Below, piece by piece: positions 35,166 through 44,446 of a stretch of 64,000 bases of DNA (position 1 is its first letter; each line of letters starts with the position of its first letter). The stretch covers positions 1 through 64,000 of the forward strand of contig JAHHRQ010000002.1 of assembly GCA_020025715.1 (NCBI GenBank). Reading direction: 5' to 3'. The position numbers and the translations under genes are program-made. Under the pieces are notes generated by a model. It worked only from the letters and a program-made list of their open reading frames with translations. It ran no database searches and was not told the origin of the DNA. This DNA is from Oscillospiraceae bacterium. Lineage in GTDB: Bacteria; Bacillota; Clostridia; Oscillospirales; Oscillospiraceae.

Positions 35166-36026
35166 TTAAATTTTTTCATCGCTGAAATCTTTTATATTCG
35201 GTAAAAATTCTCTGAAATCTTCATCTATGCTCCATATACTGGCATGCTGCGCCCACTGGATTTTATCAATATCCGGAATCTGATGCCAGTCTCCGTAGCA
35301 AATTGTAAGATACTCGTCAAACTTTCCTGGTATGCAGAATTTGTGACCCATATAATCAGCGCGTACGGTGGGGAAAATAATATCCTTTGGAATAAACCAT
35401 CTGGGATTGCCGGAATACAGCTCCCAGTCTGCAAACATATCCTGATTGGTATTATCCCACTTGTATAAAGTGCAGTATGCTTTTTTAAGGCCAAAATCAG
35501 CCGGGAATAATCTGAGGAACTTTATTAAGGGGCGAACAATTTTTCTCTTGCTGTAATCTAAATTGCTCATTTCCTTTATTATTCTGTAACAGTTTGCAAA
35601 TACACCCTTTGTTCTGGCAAACTTGGTGGGAGGACATTCATGGAGCAGAAAAATATCTACATAAATTCCATGGTGCATGTCCAGATTTTTAATACTATCC
35701 TCAATAAAGCTTGTGCCGTTCATGCGCAGCTTGTACATATTAAGCCGACCGTCAACATTTCTGAACTGCTGAAGATAAAAGCGTTCCTTGTCTCCTCTGG
35801 CTTCAAATACTGCTCTGAACTTTTCAAAGTCTTTGGCAGTCATCATAATGTCTGCATCATCGTCCCAGGGAATAGGACCGGAATGTCTTGCGGCACCTAA
35901 AACAGAACCATAGGCAAGGCTGTATTCAATATCATTCTCCGCACAGAACTCATCTATGTATTCAAGAATTTCACATTGTTTATTCTGTAAAGGAATAAGC
36001 TCCTTAAATTGTTCATTATCAAGCAT
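35166..36026 (-). CDS. licD: LicD family phosphotransferase
   Basis: A 286-residue cytoplasmic protein of the LicD/fukutin nucleotidyltransferase-like family. The core motif is YGSVLGAARHSGPIPWDDDADI near 40-62 (metal-binding Asp triplet), followed by a LYKWDNTN/YSGNPRWFIPKDI region typical of the family. LicD enzymes transfer phosphocholine from CDP-choline to sugars of surface polymers; some relatives handle other phospho-alcohols. The choline uptake and activation genes at 57.9-62.0 kb in this window support phosphocholine as the group added. Confidence 0.88.
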   Translation of the reverse strand: MLDNEQFKELIPLQNKQCEILEYIDEFCAENDIEYSLAYGSVLGAARHSGPIPWDDDADIMMTAKDFEKFRAVFEARGDKERFYLQQFRNVDGRLNMYKLRMNGTSFIEDSIKNLDMHHGIYVDIFLLHECPPTKFARTKGVFANCYRIIKEMSNLDYSKRKIVRPLIKFLRLFPADFGLKKAYCTLYKWDNTNQDMFADWELYSGNPRWFIPKDIIFPTVRADYMGHKFCIPGKFDEYLTICYGDWHQIPDIDKIQWAQHASIWSIDEDFREFLPNIKDFSDEKI

Positions 36027-36096
36027 ATTTTGTCTCCTAAAAGGCTAATTTAAATAAGCAATAGTTTATAAAGGTTCAAAACTGTGCAGGTATTTT

Positions 36097-36924
36097 TCAA
36101 GTATTCCTATGCAGAAGGTTTGTAAAAACCCATCCTCTGAGCTTGTTTGGCATCATGGCAACGATGAATTGAATAACTAGAGTATATACATAATCAAACC
36201 ATGAAATATAACCTGTCTCATACACCTGTCTTCTGCCAGCCTTGTACTTTTTATAGTATGAATAGCCGCCTCTCCGCTCAAACATATCCGTACCAACCCG
36301 AGCATACACCAGATAATCATCAATATTTACGGCCTTGGCACCGGACAGGAACATATTGCACCATAAGAGCGTATCTTCCATAAGCAGGCAGGATTTATAA
36401 TTTCCCGCCTTTAAAACGGCTGATTTTTTAAACATAACCGAAACGTGGTTAAGCCCGTCTCTGCGCTTCTGATAAGCTTTTATTCCCGAATCTTCAAGGG
36501 GTACTGTACGCTTGGCTACAATGTTATGTACATCATCCTCGAACTCCAAAATATGGCTTCCGCATATGTCCAGCTCGCTGTCTTTTTCAAACTCGGCAAG
36601 CTGTTTTTCAAAGCGGTCCTCTCGGCATATATCATCTGTATCCATGCGGGCAACCAGCTCATAAGAACAATGAAGCATACCCTCTCTGAGTGCAAGTCCC
36701 AGTCCCTGATTTTTCTCCAGAGGAACGCGCTTAATAATATCAGGATATTTATTCTGGTATTCATCAAGGAGAGAATACAGCTCATCTGTTAACGGGCCGT
36801 CCTCAACAATGATCCACTCACAAGCTTTGACAGTTTGATTTTCCAGGCTTTCAAAGCAGGCTCGAACCTCGCCCGGCTTTGCATATAAATAAACTGACAT
36901 TAAAACGCTAAATTCTTTACTCAT
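36097..36924 (-). CDS. Glycosyltransferase family 2 protein
   Basis: A 275-residue GT-A glycosyltransferase: SVLMSVYLYAKPGEVRACF at the N-terminus, WIIVEDGPLTDE, and the metal-binding MDTDD near residue 97. The HVSVMFKKSAV and LLMEDTLLWCNMF regions fit the beta-1,3-galactosyltransferase-like (CpsJ/WaaE-type) subgroup. A C-terminal hydrophobic segment (FDYVYTLVIQFIVAMM) may attach it to the membrane. A weak promoter with TATAAT (36969-36974) lies upstream. Confidence 0.87.
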   Translation of the reverse strand: MSKEFSVLMSVYLYAKPGEVRACFESLENQTVKACEWIIVEDGPLTDELYSLLDEYQNKYPDIIKRVPLEKNQGLGLALREGMLHCSYELVARMDTDDICREDRFEKQLAEFEKDSELDICGSHILEFEDDVHNIVAKRTVPLEDSGIKAYQKRRDGLNHVSVMFKKSAVLKAGNYKSCLLMEDTLLWCNMFLSGAKAVNIDDYLVYARVGTDMFERRGGYSYYKKYKAGRRQVYETGYISWFDYVYTLVIQFIVAMMPNKLRGWVFTNLLHRNT

Positions 36925-37066
36925 CTCGTACTTTTCCTCTCACACCTGCTCTGATGCTTATTCTTCTGATTATATAAAAGCAGCCCTAAAACAGCATACC
37001 CGGAAATCTCAAAAAAGCTGTAAACGCTTTAAATGCGTATATCTTTATTACTCAAAAAACGACTAT

Positions 37067-37116
37067 AAGGAAAACCTTATTTTCAAAAGAAAAATTTTGA
37101 CTCTAAGGTTTTCCTT
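37067..37116 (-). terminator. Long hairpin between aminotransferase and GT2 genes
   Basis: AAGGAAAACCTTA (37067-37079) and TAAGGTTTTCCTT (37104-37116) form a perfect 13-bp stem enclosing a 24-base A/T-rich loop. On the minus strand it follows the DegT-type gene by 10 bases, and a TTTTTT tract lies about 7 bases after it. It may partly end the pglF-aminotransferase transcript. The rest of the 201-base gap holds only a weak TATAAT before the GT2 gene. Confidence 0.5.
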
Positions 37117-37125
37117 TCTGTGGCA

Positions 37126-38331
37126 TTATTTTAAATATTCGCTGACAATGTCTCTGTAATTGTTGATCACATACTCAACTTCTTCATCGGAAAGTCTGGT
37201 ATGCAGAGGCAAAGTTATTTCATTTTCAAAGCGCTTATATGCGTTGGGATAATCTTTAATATCAAATCCAAGATTTTTATAAGCTGTCATCATAGGCAGA
37301 GGCTTATAATGGACATTGCAGGCAATGCCGGCCTCAGCCATTTTAACTATTATCTCCTGCCGCTGTTCAAGGCTTATACCGGGTACTCTTGTAATGTAAA
37401 GGTGTCCGGATGACTGGTGCTCATCGGTATAGTGAGGCAGAACTTCTATGCCAAGGGGTTTGAATGCCGCGTCATATCTGCCGATGATTTCTCTTCTGCG
37501 CTTGAGTATTCCATCATAGCGCTGAAGCTGGGCAAGTCCTATTCCAGCCATTATATCAGTCATATTGCACTTATACCATGGGCCAACAATGTCGTATTCC
37601 CATGCACCCAGCTGAGTTTTTGCCAGAGCATCCTTGGACTGGCCATGGAGGGAGAGAAGCTGTACCTTATGATAAATCTCTTCATCGTCAATTCCGGGAA
37701 TGGACTTCCATGTGAGAGCGCCGCCCTCTGCAGTGGTAAGGTTCTTTACAGCGTGGAAGGAGAAGCTGGAAAAATCTCCAACTGAGCCTACCATTTTATC
37801 ATGCCACTTTGCGCCGAAAGCGTGGGCAGCATCGGTGTTGACGGAAATTCTTCCCATAGCCTTCTGAATTTCATTGGCAGGACGGAAAAGAGACTTTTTA
37901 CGTTCAACTATATCGAATATTCTGTCATAGTCACAGGGCACACCGCCGAGATCAACGGGAATAATAACCTTTGTATGCTCGTTTATGCTCTCTTCCAGCT
38001 TGTCATAATCCATCTGGAGAGAACCTTCCTGCACATCAACAAAGCGGAGAGTTGCGCCTACATGGCACACAACAGATGCGGAGGCGGTGTATGTATAAGC
38101 AGGAACCAGAACTTCATCCCCGGGGCCTATGCCCAGAATGTGCAGTGCCATTTCTGCACAGGAAGTCTGGGAGTTAAGGCATACGGCCTTATTTACTCCG
38201 CAGAATTCTGCAATTCTACGCTCGAATTCCTTGGTTTTAGGGCCGGTAGTAATCCAGCCGGAGAGTATTGCTTCTTTTACTTCGTTAACTTCCAGTTCCG
38301 ACATATCGGGAGGAGAAAAAGGTATTTTCAT
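37126..38331 (-). CDS. DegT/DnrJ/EryC1-type sugar aminotransferase
   Basis: A 401-residue PLP-dependent aminotransferase acting on nucleotide-linked keto-sugars. It has TTGPKTKEFE near residue 28, VPAYTYTAS, the NTDAAHAFG motif (Asp167), and the internal-aldimine lysine in SFHAVKNLTTAEGGAL (Lys196). It lies 48 bases downstream of the PglF-type 4,6-dehydratase, so the likely reaction is 4-amination of UDP-2-acetamido-4-keto-2,6-dideoxyhexose (PglE/WbpE-like), giving a 4-amino trideoxy sugar. The product stereochemistry cannot be decided from sequence. Confidence 0.88.
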   Translation of the reverse strand: MKIPFSPPDMSELEVNEVKEAILSGWITTGPKTKEFERRIAEFCGVNKAVCLNSQTSCAEMALHILGIGPGDEVLVPAYTYTASASVVCHVGATLRFVDVQEGSLQMDYDKLEESINEHTKVIIPVDLGGVPCDYDRIFDIVERKKSLFRPANEIQKAMGRISVNTDAAHAFGAKWHDKMVGSVGDFSSFSFHAVKNLTTAEGGALTWKSIPGIDDEEIYHKVQLLSLHGQSKDALAKTQLGAWEYDIVGPWYKCNMTDIMAGIGLAQLQRYDGILKRRREIIGRYDAAFKPLGIEVLPHYTDEHQSSGHLYITRVPGISLEQRQEIIVKMAEAGIACNVHYKPLPMMTAYKNLGFDIKDYPNAYKRFENEITLPLHTRLSDEEVEYVINNYRDIVSEYLK

Positions 38332-38379
38332 ATTTACATCCTCATTTCATCTGGTAAAAATTTATATATCAGCCGTCTG

Positions 38380-40314
38380 TCAGATAGAGCAGACTTCCCC
38401 TTCCTCCACATTGGAGCAGGTACGAAGCTGGGCAGATTTTTCGATTGCAATTCTGTTCAGCTCGTCCGGGTCGCAGTAGGTAGGAACGGTGGCGCGGATA
38501 GCATCAATAATAGCCTGGTGAGTCTCTTTTTCTACGGCAGCGAGAAGAACATTTATCTTTTCATCCACACATTCACGGCTCAGAGGCTTGTCGCGTTCAA
38601 TAAATATAAGCTCATTTGAGGTCTTATCCAGCTCCTCGGTTTTCATTAAAAGCTCCTCATAAAGCTTTTCACCGGGTCTGAGACCGATTTCTACTATATC
38701 AATATCCTCATAGGGCTTAAATCCAGAAAGCTTAATCATGCTCTCGGCAAGGTCAATAATTTTAACTGCCTTACCCATATCCAGAACAAAAAGCTCACCG
38801 TTTTTAGCCATGGACCCGGCCTCCATAACAAGACCCACAGCTTCTTTAATGGTCATAAAGTAGCGGGTGATGCGCTTGTCGGTAAGGGTAACAGGGCCGC
38901 CGGCCTCAATCTGCTTTTTAAAAAGAGGTATAACTGAGCCGTTGGAGCCCAGAACATTACCGAAGCGGACAGCTGCAAACTCGCATTTGCTGTCCTGACG
39001 GCACTGGAGAATCATTTCGCAAAGGCGTTTTGAAGCGCCCATAACATTGGTTGGGTTAACGGCTTTATCGGTGGATATAAGCACGAATTTTTTAACGCCG
39101 TATTTTTCGGCGGCATTGGCGGTGTTATAAGTACCCACAACGTTATTCTTTATAGCCTCACAGGCGCTGCGTTCCATAAGAGGAACATGCTTATGGGCGG
39201 CGGCGTGGAACACGATGTCAGGCCTTACCTCTCTGAATACCTGATCCAGACGCTTAACATCACGCACTGAACCTATAATGGTATCAAGGCACAGCTCGTC
39301 ATGGTATTCATTTATAAGCTCCTGCTGAATTTCATAGGCATTATTCTCGTAAATATCGAAAATAACCAGCTTTTTAGGTCTAAGCGCAGCAATCTGGCGG
39401 CAAAGCTCGGAACCGATGCTTCCGCCTCCACCTGTAACAAGAACTGTCTTTCCTTCATAGTAGTTTCTTGTTATATCTGAATTTATACTCAAGCTTTCGC
39501 GGAACAGCAGATCCTCTATGCTGAACTCTCTGAGTGTGCGGCGCCCCTTAGGTTTACCGTCATAGCTCATCATATAGTCATATATTTTGACCTTGCAGCC
39601 TGTCTGCTTATAAAATTCATACAGTCTTGTCTTTTCGCTGGACTTTGCATCAGGAAGAGCAATTACGACTTCCTGAATGGGCATAGATTTAATATTTTCT
39701 ATAACGTTTTCATCGCCCATCAGAACCGGAATAGCATTTACCTTGCTGCCAACCTTATTTTTATCAATATCAATAAAGCAGTAGGGGTTATAGTGAGCCT
39801 TGGGATTTCTTCTCAGCTCATCAGCAAGCATTGCACCAACATTTCCTGCTCCAACTATTGCAATATTTATTTTATGAGATTCATCTGCTGCCCCGTCAAG
39901 GTTTTTCAGCTCTCCGCTTTTATTCTGTTTCTGGTACATAACCTGATAGAAGAAACGTGAAGAGAGAGTAAGGACAATGACAGTAAATACTATAAGCATA
40001 CTGGCACCGAAACCGAGATTTACCGCTGAGAACAACAAACCTGCAAGCAAATAAACGCAAGCTCCAAATGCGTCTGCAACTATAAGTTTAAGATAAGTAT
40101 TCACGTTCGCATAGCGCCATATATTTTTATATACACCTACGAACAATCTTGCACCCATGAGGCATATATAAAGCACCAGACACTTAGCAATGCCGAATTT
40201 GCCATGCACAACTATGGACGTAATATCTATCACAGACAACAGAGCCACAGCTCCGCATGACAGCACAATTATAAGCGTGTCTATAAGCCAAAGTGCTATT
40301 CTTCTTTTATTCAT
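38380..40314 (-). CDS. Membrane-anchored UDP-GlcNAc 4,6-dehydratase, PglF/WbpM type
   Basis: A 644-residue protein with four N-terminal membrane helices (about 10-130). A first nucleotide-binding domain carries GAGNVGAML near 155. The SDR catalytic domain carries VTGGGGSIGSELCRQ near 300 and STDKAVNPTNVMGASKR near 410, the motif in which Met replaces the usual Tyr in this family. PglF/WbpM/CapD enzymes make UDP-4-keto-6-deoxy-HexNAc. The adjacent aminotransferase should act on the product. A strong promoter at 40414-40442 starts this module. Confidence 0.93.
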   Translation of the reverse strand: MNKRRIALWLIDTLIIVLSCGAVALLSVIDITSIVVHGKFGIAKCLVLYICLMGARLFVGVYKNIWRYANVNTYLKLIVADAFGACVYLLAGLLFSAVNLGFGASMLIVFTVIVLTLSSRFFYQVMYQKQNKSGELKNLDGAADESHKINIAIVGAGNVGAMLADELRRNPKAHYNPYCFIDIDKNKVGSKVNAIPVLMGDENVIENIKSMPIQEVVIALPDAKSSEKTRLYEFYKQTGCKVKIYDYMMSYDGKPKGRRTLREFSIEDLLFRESLSINSDITRNYYEGKTVLVTGGGGSIGSELCRQIAALRPKKLVIFDIYENNAYEIQQELINEYHDELCLDTIIGSVRDVKRLDQVFREVRPDIVFHAAAHKHVPLMERSACEAIKNNVVGTYNTANAAEKYGVKKFVLISTDKAVNPTNVMGASKRLCEMILQCRQDSKCEFAAVRFGNVLGSNGSVIPLFKKQIEAGGPVTLTDKRITRYFMTIKEAVGLVMEAGSMAKNGELFVLDMGKAVKIIDLAESMIKLSGFKPYEDIDIVEIGLRPGEKLYEELLMKTEELDKTSNELIFIERDKPLSRECVDEKINVLLAAVEKETHQAIIDAIRATVPTYCDPDELNRIAIEKSAQLRTCSNVEEGEVCSI

Positions 40315-40413
40315 AAACCTTTTTCTCCTAACTCAATGCTAATCACAACAGTTATAAAATATACTGTATACCAGAAATATACAGCAGAATAACAAGCGTC
40401 CGCATATCGTCAT

Positions 40414-40442
40414 ATTATACATCATTCTCTGTTTAATTGCAA
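40414..40442 (-). promoter_or_regulatory. Internal promoter of the polysaccharide locus (before pglF-like)
   Basis: TTGCAA (40437-40442), a 17-bp spacer and TATAAT (40414-40419) lie on the minus strand. The leader of about 90 bases contains a 7-bp hairpin CTGTATA/TATACAG (40364-40384). The gap 40443-40582 shows no clear terminator for the upstream wbp-like genes. Confidence 0.75.
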
Positions 40443-40582
40443 GCCAATCGGATTTTTTCTCTGTTTCAGGAGGGAAAATTATATCTAAATTGCACTAAAC
40501 TAAGCCATTTTTTGTCATTTTGCATAATTTTATATATCTACGCCTTTTGGGGCGCTATATGCCTGAATAATAAAATCAATAT

Positions 40583-41707
40583 TTATATTGTTTTGACTAT
40601 AGTCTCACATACAAGTTCTATGTCATTTTCTTCCATGTAGGGATGCATGGGAAGGGCGAGAACTCTGCTGCAAAGGCTTTCAGTTACCGGGCACTGACCC
40701 TCGTAAGGAATATTTTTAAATGCTCCCTGCTGGTGCATACCTCTGGGGTAATAAATCATGGAAGGTATTCCCTGCTCTTTAAGGGCAGCCTGTACTCTGC
40801 TGCGGGTTTCGCTGTCCTTAAGCTTTATTGTATACTGAGCCCAGCTTGAATAATAGCCCTCTTTAATTTCCGGCACTTCAACTGCGCCGTTAAGCTTTTC
40901 AGAATAAATCCGTGCAGCTCTGTTAACTCCGTCAAGCTCATGGTCAATAAAAGCGGTGAGCTTAATATCCAGAATTGCAGCCTGAATGGTATCAAGGCGG
41001 GAATTCATTCCAAGCTGAAGGTTTTCATATTTGTCCGTTTTGCTCTTGCCGTGAACAGCCAGAGATCTGATAAGATCGGCTGTTTCATCGTCATCGGTAA
41101 AGACTGCGCCGCCGTCACCGTAGCAGCCCAGAGGCTTTGCAGGGAAAAAAGAGGTGGTGGCTATATCGCCGAATGAGCAAGCACGCTTATCTCCGATTCT
41201 GCCGCCGAAGCCCTGTGCGCCGTCCTCAATTACAACAAGACCGTATTTCTCGGCAATCCGGAAAATTTCCTCAAAATCTGCGGGCTGGCCGAAAAGGTCA
41301 ACAGGCACCACGGCTCTGGGCTTTAATTCGCCCTTTTCCAGAACCTTTTTGATTGCAGCTTCAAGTGCCGCGGGGCTCATATTAAAGCTGTCCTCCTCAA
41401 CATCCACGAAAACAGGTTCTGCGCCTAAATCCGCAACAGTCTCTGCAGTTGAGAAAAAGGTGAAGTCAGGCACGAAAACCGCATCGCCTTTGCCGATATT
41501 ATATGCTCTTTCCGCAAGCTCAAGGGCATCGGTGCCGTTGGCGCAGGTTATGCAATGCTTAACGCCCACATACTCTGCCAGACGCTTTTCCAGCTCTTTG
41601 ACCTGTGTACCGGATATGAAATTGCAGTCAGTCATTACCTTGGTAACTGCCTCATCGATCTGGGGCTTTAAAACCTGATACTGCTTTTTTAAATCTCTAA
41701 ACTGCAT
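40583..41707 (-). CDS. wbpE: WbpE-type UDP-3-keto-sugar aminotransferase
   Basis: A 374-residue DegT-family PLP aminotransferase. Motifs are ISGTQVKELE, CANGTDAL, VPDFTFFSTAE, EDGAQGFGG, and FFPAKPLGCYGDGGAV with the PLP lysine Lys191. It groups by motif and length with WbpE/WlbC, which aminates the 3-keto product of WbpB using glutamate. The neighbours in order (WbpA-, WbpI-, WbpB- and WbpD-like) make this assignment strong. It is the last gene of the right module. Confidence 0.9.
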   Translation of the reverse strand: MQFRDLKKQYQVLKPQIDEAVTKVMTDCNFISGTQVKELEKRLAEYVGVKHCITCANGTDALELAERAYNIGKGDAVFVPDFTFFSTAETVADLGAEPVFVDVEEDSFNMSPAALEAAIKKVLEKGELKPRAVVPVDLFGQPADFEEIFRIAEKYGLVVIEDGAQGFGGRIGDKRACSFGDIATTSFFPAKPLGCYGDGGAVFTDDDETADLIRSLAVHGKSKTDKYENLQLGMNSRLDTIQAAILDIKLTAFIDHELDGVNRAARIYSEKLNGAVEVPEIKEGYYSSWAQYTIKLKDSETRSRVQAALKEQGIPSMIYYPRGMHQQGAFKNIPYEGQCPVTESLCSRVLALPMHPYMEENDIELVCETIVKTI

Positions 41708-41708
41708 T

Positions 41709-42275
41709 TTATTTTATCTCCTCAAGGCCGCTTTCGGTCTCTTTATATTTTCTACCGCATTTTTTGCAGGTAAGCCCCTCTTTCAGAACCTCTCCGCACT
41801 CACATACCCAGCCTATCCGTCTTGCAGGAACTCCTGCCATAAGGGCATGGTCAGGTACATTTTTTGTAACTACCGCACCGGAGGCTATCATGGACCATTT
41901 GCCTAAATTATGTCCGCACACTACAGTGGCATTGGCGCCTATGGTGGCACCGGTGTGAACTATGGTCTTTTTATAGCCCGCAGAGCCTTTGGGATATTTG
42001 GCTCTGGGGGTAAGGTCGTTTGTAAAAACACATGAAGGGCCGCAGAACACATCGTCCTCCAGTTCCACTCCCTCGTACAGAGACACGTTATTCTGGAGCT
42101 TGCAGCCGTTTCCCACCTTTACGTTATTGGAAACGTTTACGTTCTGGCCCATGGAACAGCGCTCACCTATTCTGGCGCCTCGCTGTATATGGCAGAAGTG
42201 CCATATTTTAGTGCCCTCGCCTATTTCTACATCCTCATCTATATAACTGCTCTCGTGTACAAAATACTCGCTCAT
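41709..42275 (-). CDS. wbpD: WbpD-type UDP-3-amino-sugar N-acetyltransferase with zinc-ribbon tail
   Basis: A 188-residue left-handed beta-helix acetyltransferase. It starts YFVHESSYIDEDVEIGEGT, continues with the WHFCHIQRGARIGERC motif, and has hexapeptide repeats to about residue 150, as in WbpD/WlbB. It would acetylate the 3-amino group of UDP-GlcNAc3NA. The last 35 residues hold CECGEVLKEGLTCKKCG, a small four-cysteine zinc-ribbon-like tail that the proteobacterial enzyme is not known to need. Its start overlaps the stop of the wbpB gene. Confidence 0.9.
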   Translation of the reverse strand: MSEYFVHESSYIDEDVEIGEGTKIWHFCHIQRGARIGERCSMGQNVNVSNNVKVGNGCKLQNNVSLYEGVELEDDVFCGPSCVFTNDLTPRAKYPKGSAGYKKTIVHTGATIGANATVVCGHNLGKWSMIASGAVVTKNVPDHALMAGVPARRIGWVCECGEVLKEGLTCKKCGRKYKETESGLEEIK

Positions 42276-43348
42276 CAGAATGTTCCCTTCATATCGGTGC
42301 TTGCAAATTCCTTAAGAGGAAGCTTTACAGGCATACCGGTTTTCTGGCTCTTGTATATTGCCAGAATAATTTCCAGTGCGTTTCTGCCGGATACAGCATC
42401 AACGTAAGGAGTTCTGTCATTTTCAATGGCATCCATAACATCAGCAAAAAGGCTGGTGTGGCCGTTACCATAAACATTGGACGTAACTTCCTTCAGGTTT
42501 TTATTTTCTGCATCTGCCTCGGTCTCGTCGGCAAAATCCCAGACATCAATGTTATTGGTGGATTTACCGCCGATTTTAACAGTACCGTTCTGACCGAAGA
42601 TATACAGAGTTTCCTCAAGGTTCTTAGGGTATACATTGACGGTGCCCTCAATGGTGCCGATAGCGCCGTTATGGAATTTAACTACTGCCATGCCCACGTC
42701 CTCAGCCTCCAGATAATCATGGAACTGCTGGCGGGTTGCGCCGTAAACCTCATCCACCTTGCCGCCGAACATCCAGCACAGCAGGTCAATGCCGTGGATG
42801 CACTGGTTCATAAGGCATCCGCCGTCCTGCTCCCATGTGCCGCGCCAGGGGGCCTGATCGTAATAGTTTCTGTCTCTGTTCCATCTTACATGCACAGAAC
42901 CGTGAGAAAGTCTGCCGAAGCGGCCTGCCTCAAGGGCAGCTCTGGTTTTCTGAACAGCCACATTAAAGCGGTTCTGGTGGCAGACGCTGACCTTTACATG
43001 CTTCTCCTCAGATCTGCGGATTATCTCATCTGCATCGGCCATGCACATTGCCATGGGCTTTTCAATGATTACATGAATTCCTCTGTCAATGCACTCCAAA
43101 GCTATCTGAGCGTGAACACCGCTTTCGGTGGCAATGCTCACAAGTTCAGGCTTAACCTCGTCCAGAAGTTTAATATAATCCTCATAATATTTAATGCTCT
43201 TGTCATTTTCAAGACCATGTTTTGCCAGTAATTCCGGCATTTTTTCAGGTACTATGTCGCAGACAGCGGCAATTTCCAGATTATTGGCTACTGCTGCCTT
43301 GATGTGATTCGTGGCAATTCTGCCGCAGCCTATAAGTGCGTATCTCAT
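42275..43348 (-). CDS. wbpB: WbpB-type UDP-GlcNAcA 3-dehydrogenase
   Basis: A 357-residue Gfo/Idh/MocA oxidoreductase. The N-terminal NAD-binding domain begins YALIGCGRIATNHIKAA; EKPMAM near 95 carries the conserved Lys-Pro pair, followed by the catalytic-type GCLMNQCIHGIDLLCWMFGG segment (in which His acts in relatives). Within this gene set it should oxidise C3 of UDP-GlcNAcA to give the 3-keto sugar for WbpE. It lies 18 bases after the epimerase gene. Confidence 0.9.
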   Translation of the reverse strand: MRYALIGCGRIATNHIKAAVANNLEIAAVCDIVPEKMPELLAKHGLENDKSIKYYEDYIKLLDEVKPELVSIATESGVHAQIALECIDRGIHVIIEKPMAMCMADADEIIRRSEEKHVKVSVCHQNRFNVAVQKTRAALEAGRFGRLSHGSVHVRWNRDRNYYDQAPWRGTWEQDGGCLMNQCIHGIDLLCWMFGGKVDEVYGATRQQFHDYLEAEDVGMAVVKFHNGAIGTIEGTVNVYPKNLEETLYIFGQNGTVKIGGKSTNNIDVWDFADETEADAENKNLKEVTSNVYGNGHTSLFADVMDAIENDRTPYVDAVSGRNALEIILAIYKSQKTGMPVKLPLKEFASTDMKGTF

Positions 43349-43366
43349 AGTTTTCCTCCTGATTAT

Positions 43367-44440
43367 TTATATAGATAAAAGTTCTTTAACTATTTTATCT
43401 CCTGCATGTCCGTCCCCGAAAGGCTTATAGGCAGGGTCTATAACCTGTTCTGCGCTGAGCTTAGTGAGTATATCCTGGCTGTCCGGTTTTGCAAGCTGGT
43501 TTCTGTTTGCAGTCATGGTTTCAGGCCACACAACGTAATCGAATACTGTGACGCATTGTTTGCCTGCAAAAAAGGCCTCACGCTGAAGTCCTCCGGAATC
43601 AGTCACTATCTTCTCCGCATTCTTCACAAGGGCAACGGAAGTAAGATAGCCCACCGGCTCGCAGAACACCATATTCTTTAAGGCGTACTCCCCTCTCAGC
43701 GCCATAACAGTCTGTCTGTTTCTGGGGTGGACAGGGTAAACGCAGGGTGCATCCAGCGAATTAACCGCCTTTAAAATATTCAGCAGCTTTTCCGGATCAT
43801 CGGTGTTTTCCTGTCTGTGGCAGGTGAGATAATAAAACTTCTCCGGCACGGAGAGCTTTTCCCCATTAAAGCCCGTAAGAACATGGTTCTGAGCCATTCC
43901 CGCCTTATCTCCGTAATAGCAGAAAGCATCATACATAGGGTCACCCACAAGAACTGCCCTGTCGGCTATTCCCTCATGCTTTAAAAACTCCATAGCAGAC
44001 TCAGTACATGCCAGAAGCTTTCTTGCAACGTGGTCTGTGCAGATGCGGTTTACTTCCTCCGGATTATCAAAGCTGCCGAGTCTGTTTCCGGCTTCCGCGT
44101 GGCAAACAGGGATATGGAGTTTTACAGCTGCTAAAGCCGCAGCCAGAGTAGAATTGGTATCTCCGTATACAAGCAGTGCATCCGGTTTTTCCTTCATCAG
44201 CACTTCTTCGATTGCCCCCAGCATTGCCCCGGTCATTTTACCGTGGCTGCCGCCGGATATACCCAGATTATAGTCAGGCTTGGGAATTTCCAGCTCCTCG
44301 AAGAAAACATCTGACATGTTGTAGTCGTGATGCTGGCCTGTATGGACAAGTATCTCCTCAGCCTGCTTTCTGAGAATTCTGGACACCACAGCTGCTTTAA
44401 TAAACTGGGGTCTTGCTCCAACAACTGTAACAATTTTCAT
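43367..44440 (-). CDS. wbpI: WbpI-type UDP-2,3-diacetamido-glucuronate 2-epimerase
   Basis: A 357-residue GT-B-fold epimerase. The motifs VGARPQFIKAAVVSR, VHTGQHHDYNMSDVFFEEL and AEAGNRLGSFDNPEEVNR distinguish the WbpI/WlbD group from WecB-type enzymes (compare the one at 26.4 kb). In this pathway it inverts C2 of UDP-GlcNAc3NAcA to give UDP-ManNAc3NAcA. If the 3-amino branch were inactive it might act on UDP-GlcNAc-type substrates, but the complete neighbouring set argues otherwise. Confidence 0.88.
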   Translation of the reverse strand: MKIVTVVGARPQFIKAAVVSRILRKQAEEILVHTGQHHDYNMSDVFFEELEIPKPDYNLGISGGSHGKMTGAMLGAIEEVLMKEKPDALLVYGDTNSTLAAALAAVKLHIPVCHAEAGNRLGSFDNPEEVNRICTDHVARKLLACTESAMEFLKHEGIADRAVLVGDPMYDAFCYYGDKAGMAQNHVLTGFNGEKLSVPEKFYYLTCHRQENTDDPEKLLNILKAVNSLDAPCVYPVHPRNRQTVMALRGEYALKNMVFCEPVGYLTSVALVKNAEKIVTDSGGLQREAFFAGKQCVTVFDYVVWPETMTANRNQLAKPDSQDILTKLSAEQVIDPAYKPFGDGHAGDKIVKELLSI

Positions 44441-44446
44441 AAGAAA

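Noticed and set aside
40437..40640. A small hydrophobic plus-strand ORF between wbpE and the pglF-like gene
   Set aside because: No ATG or ribosome site at its start, and it overlaps the promoter and the 3' end of the wbpE gene in antisense.
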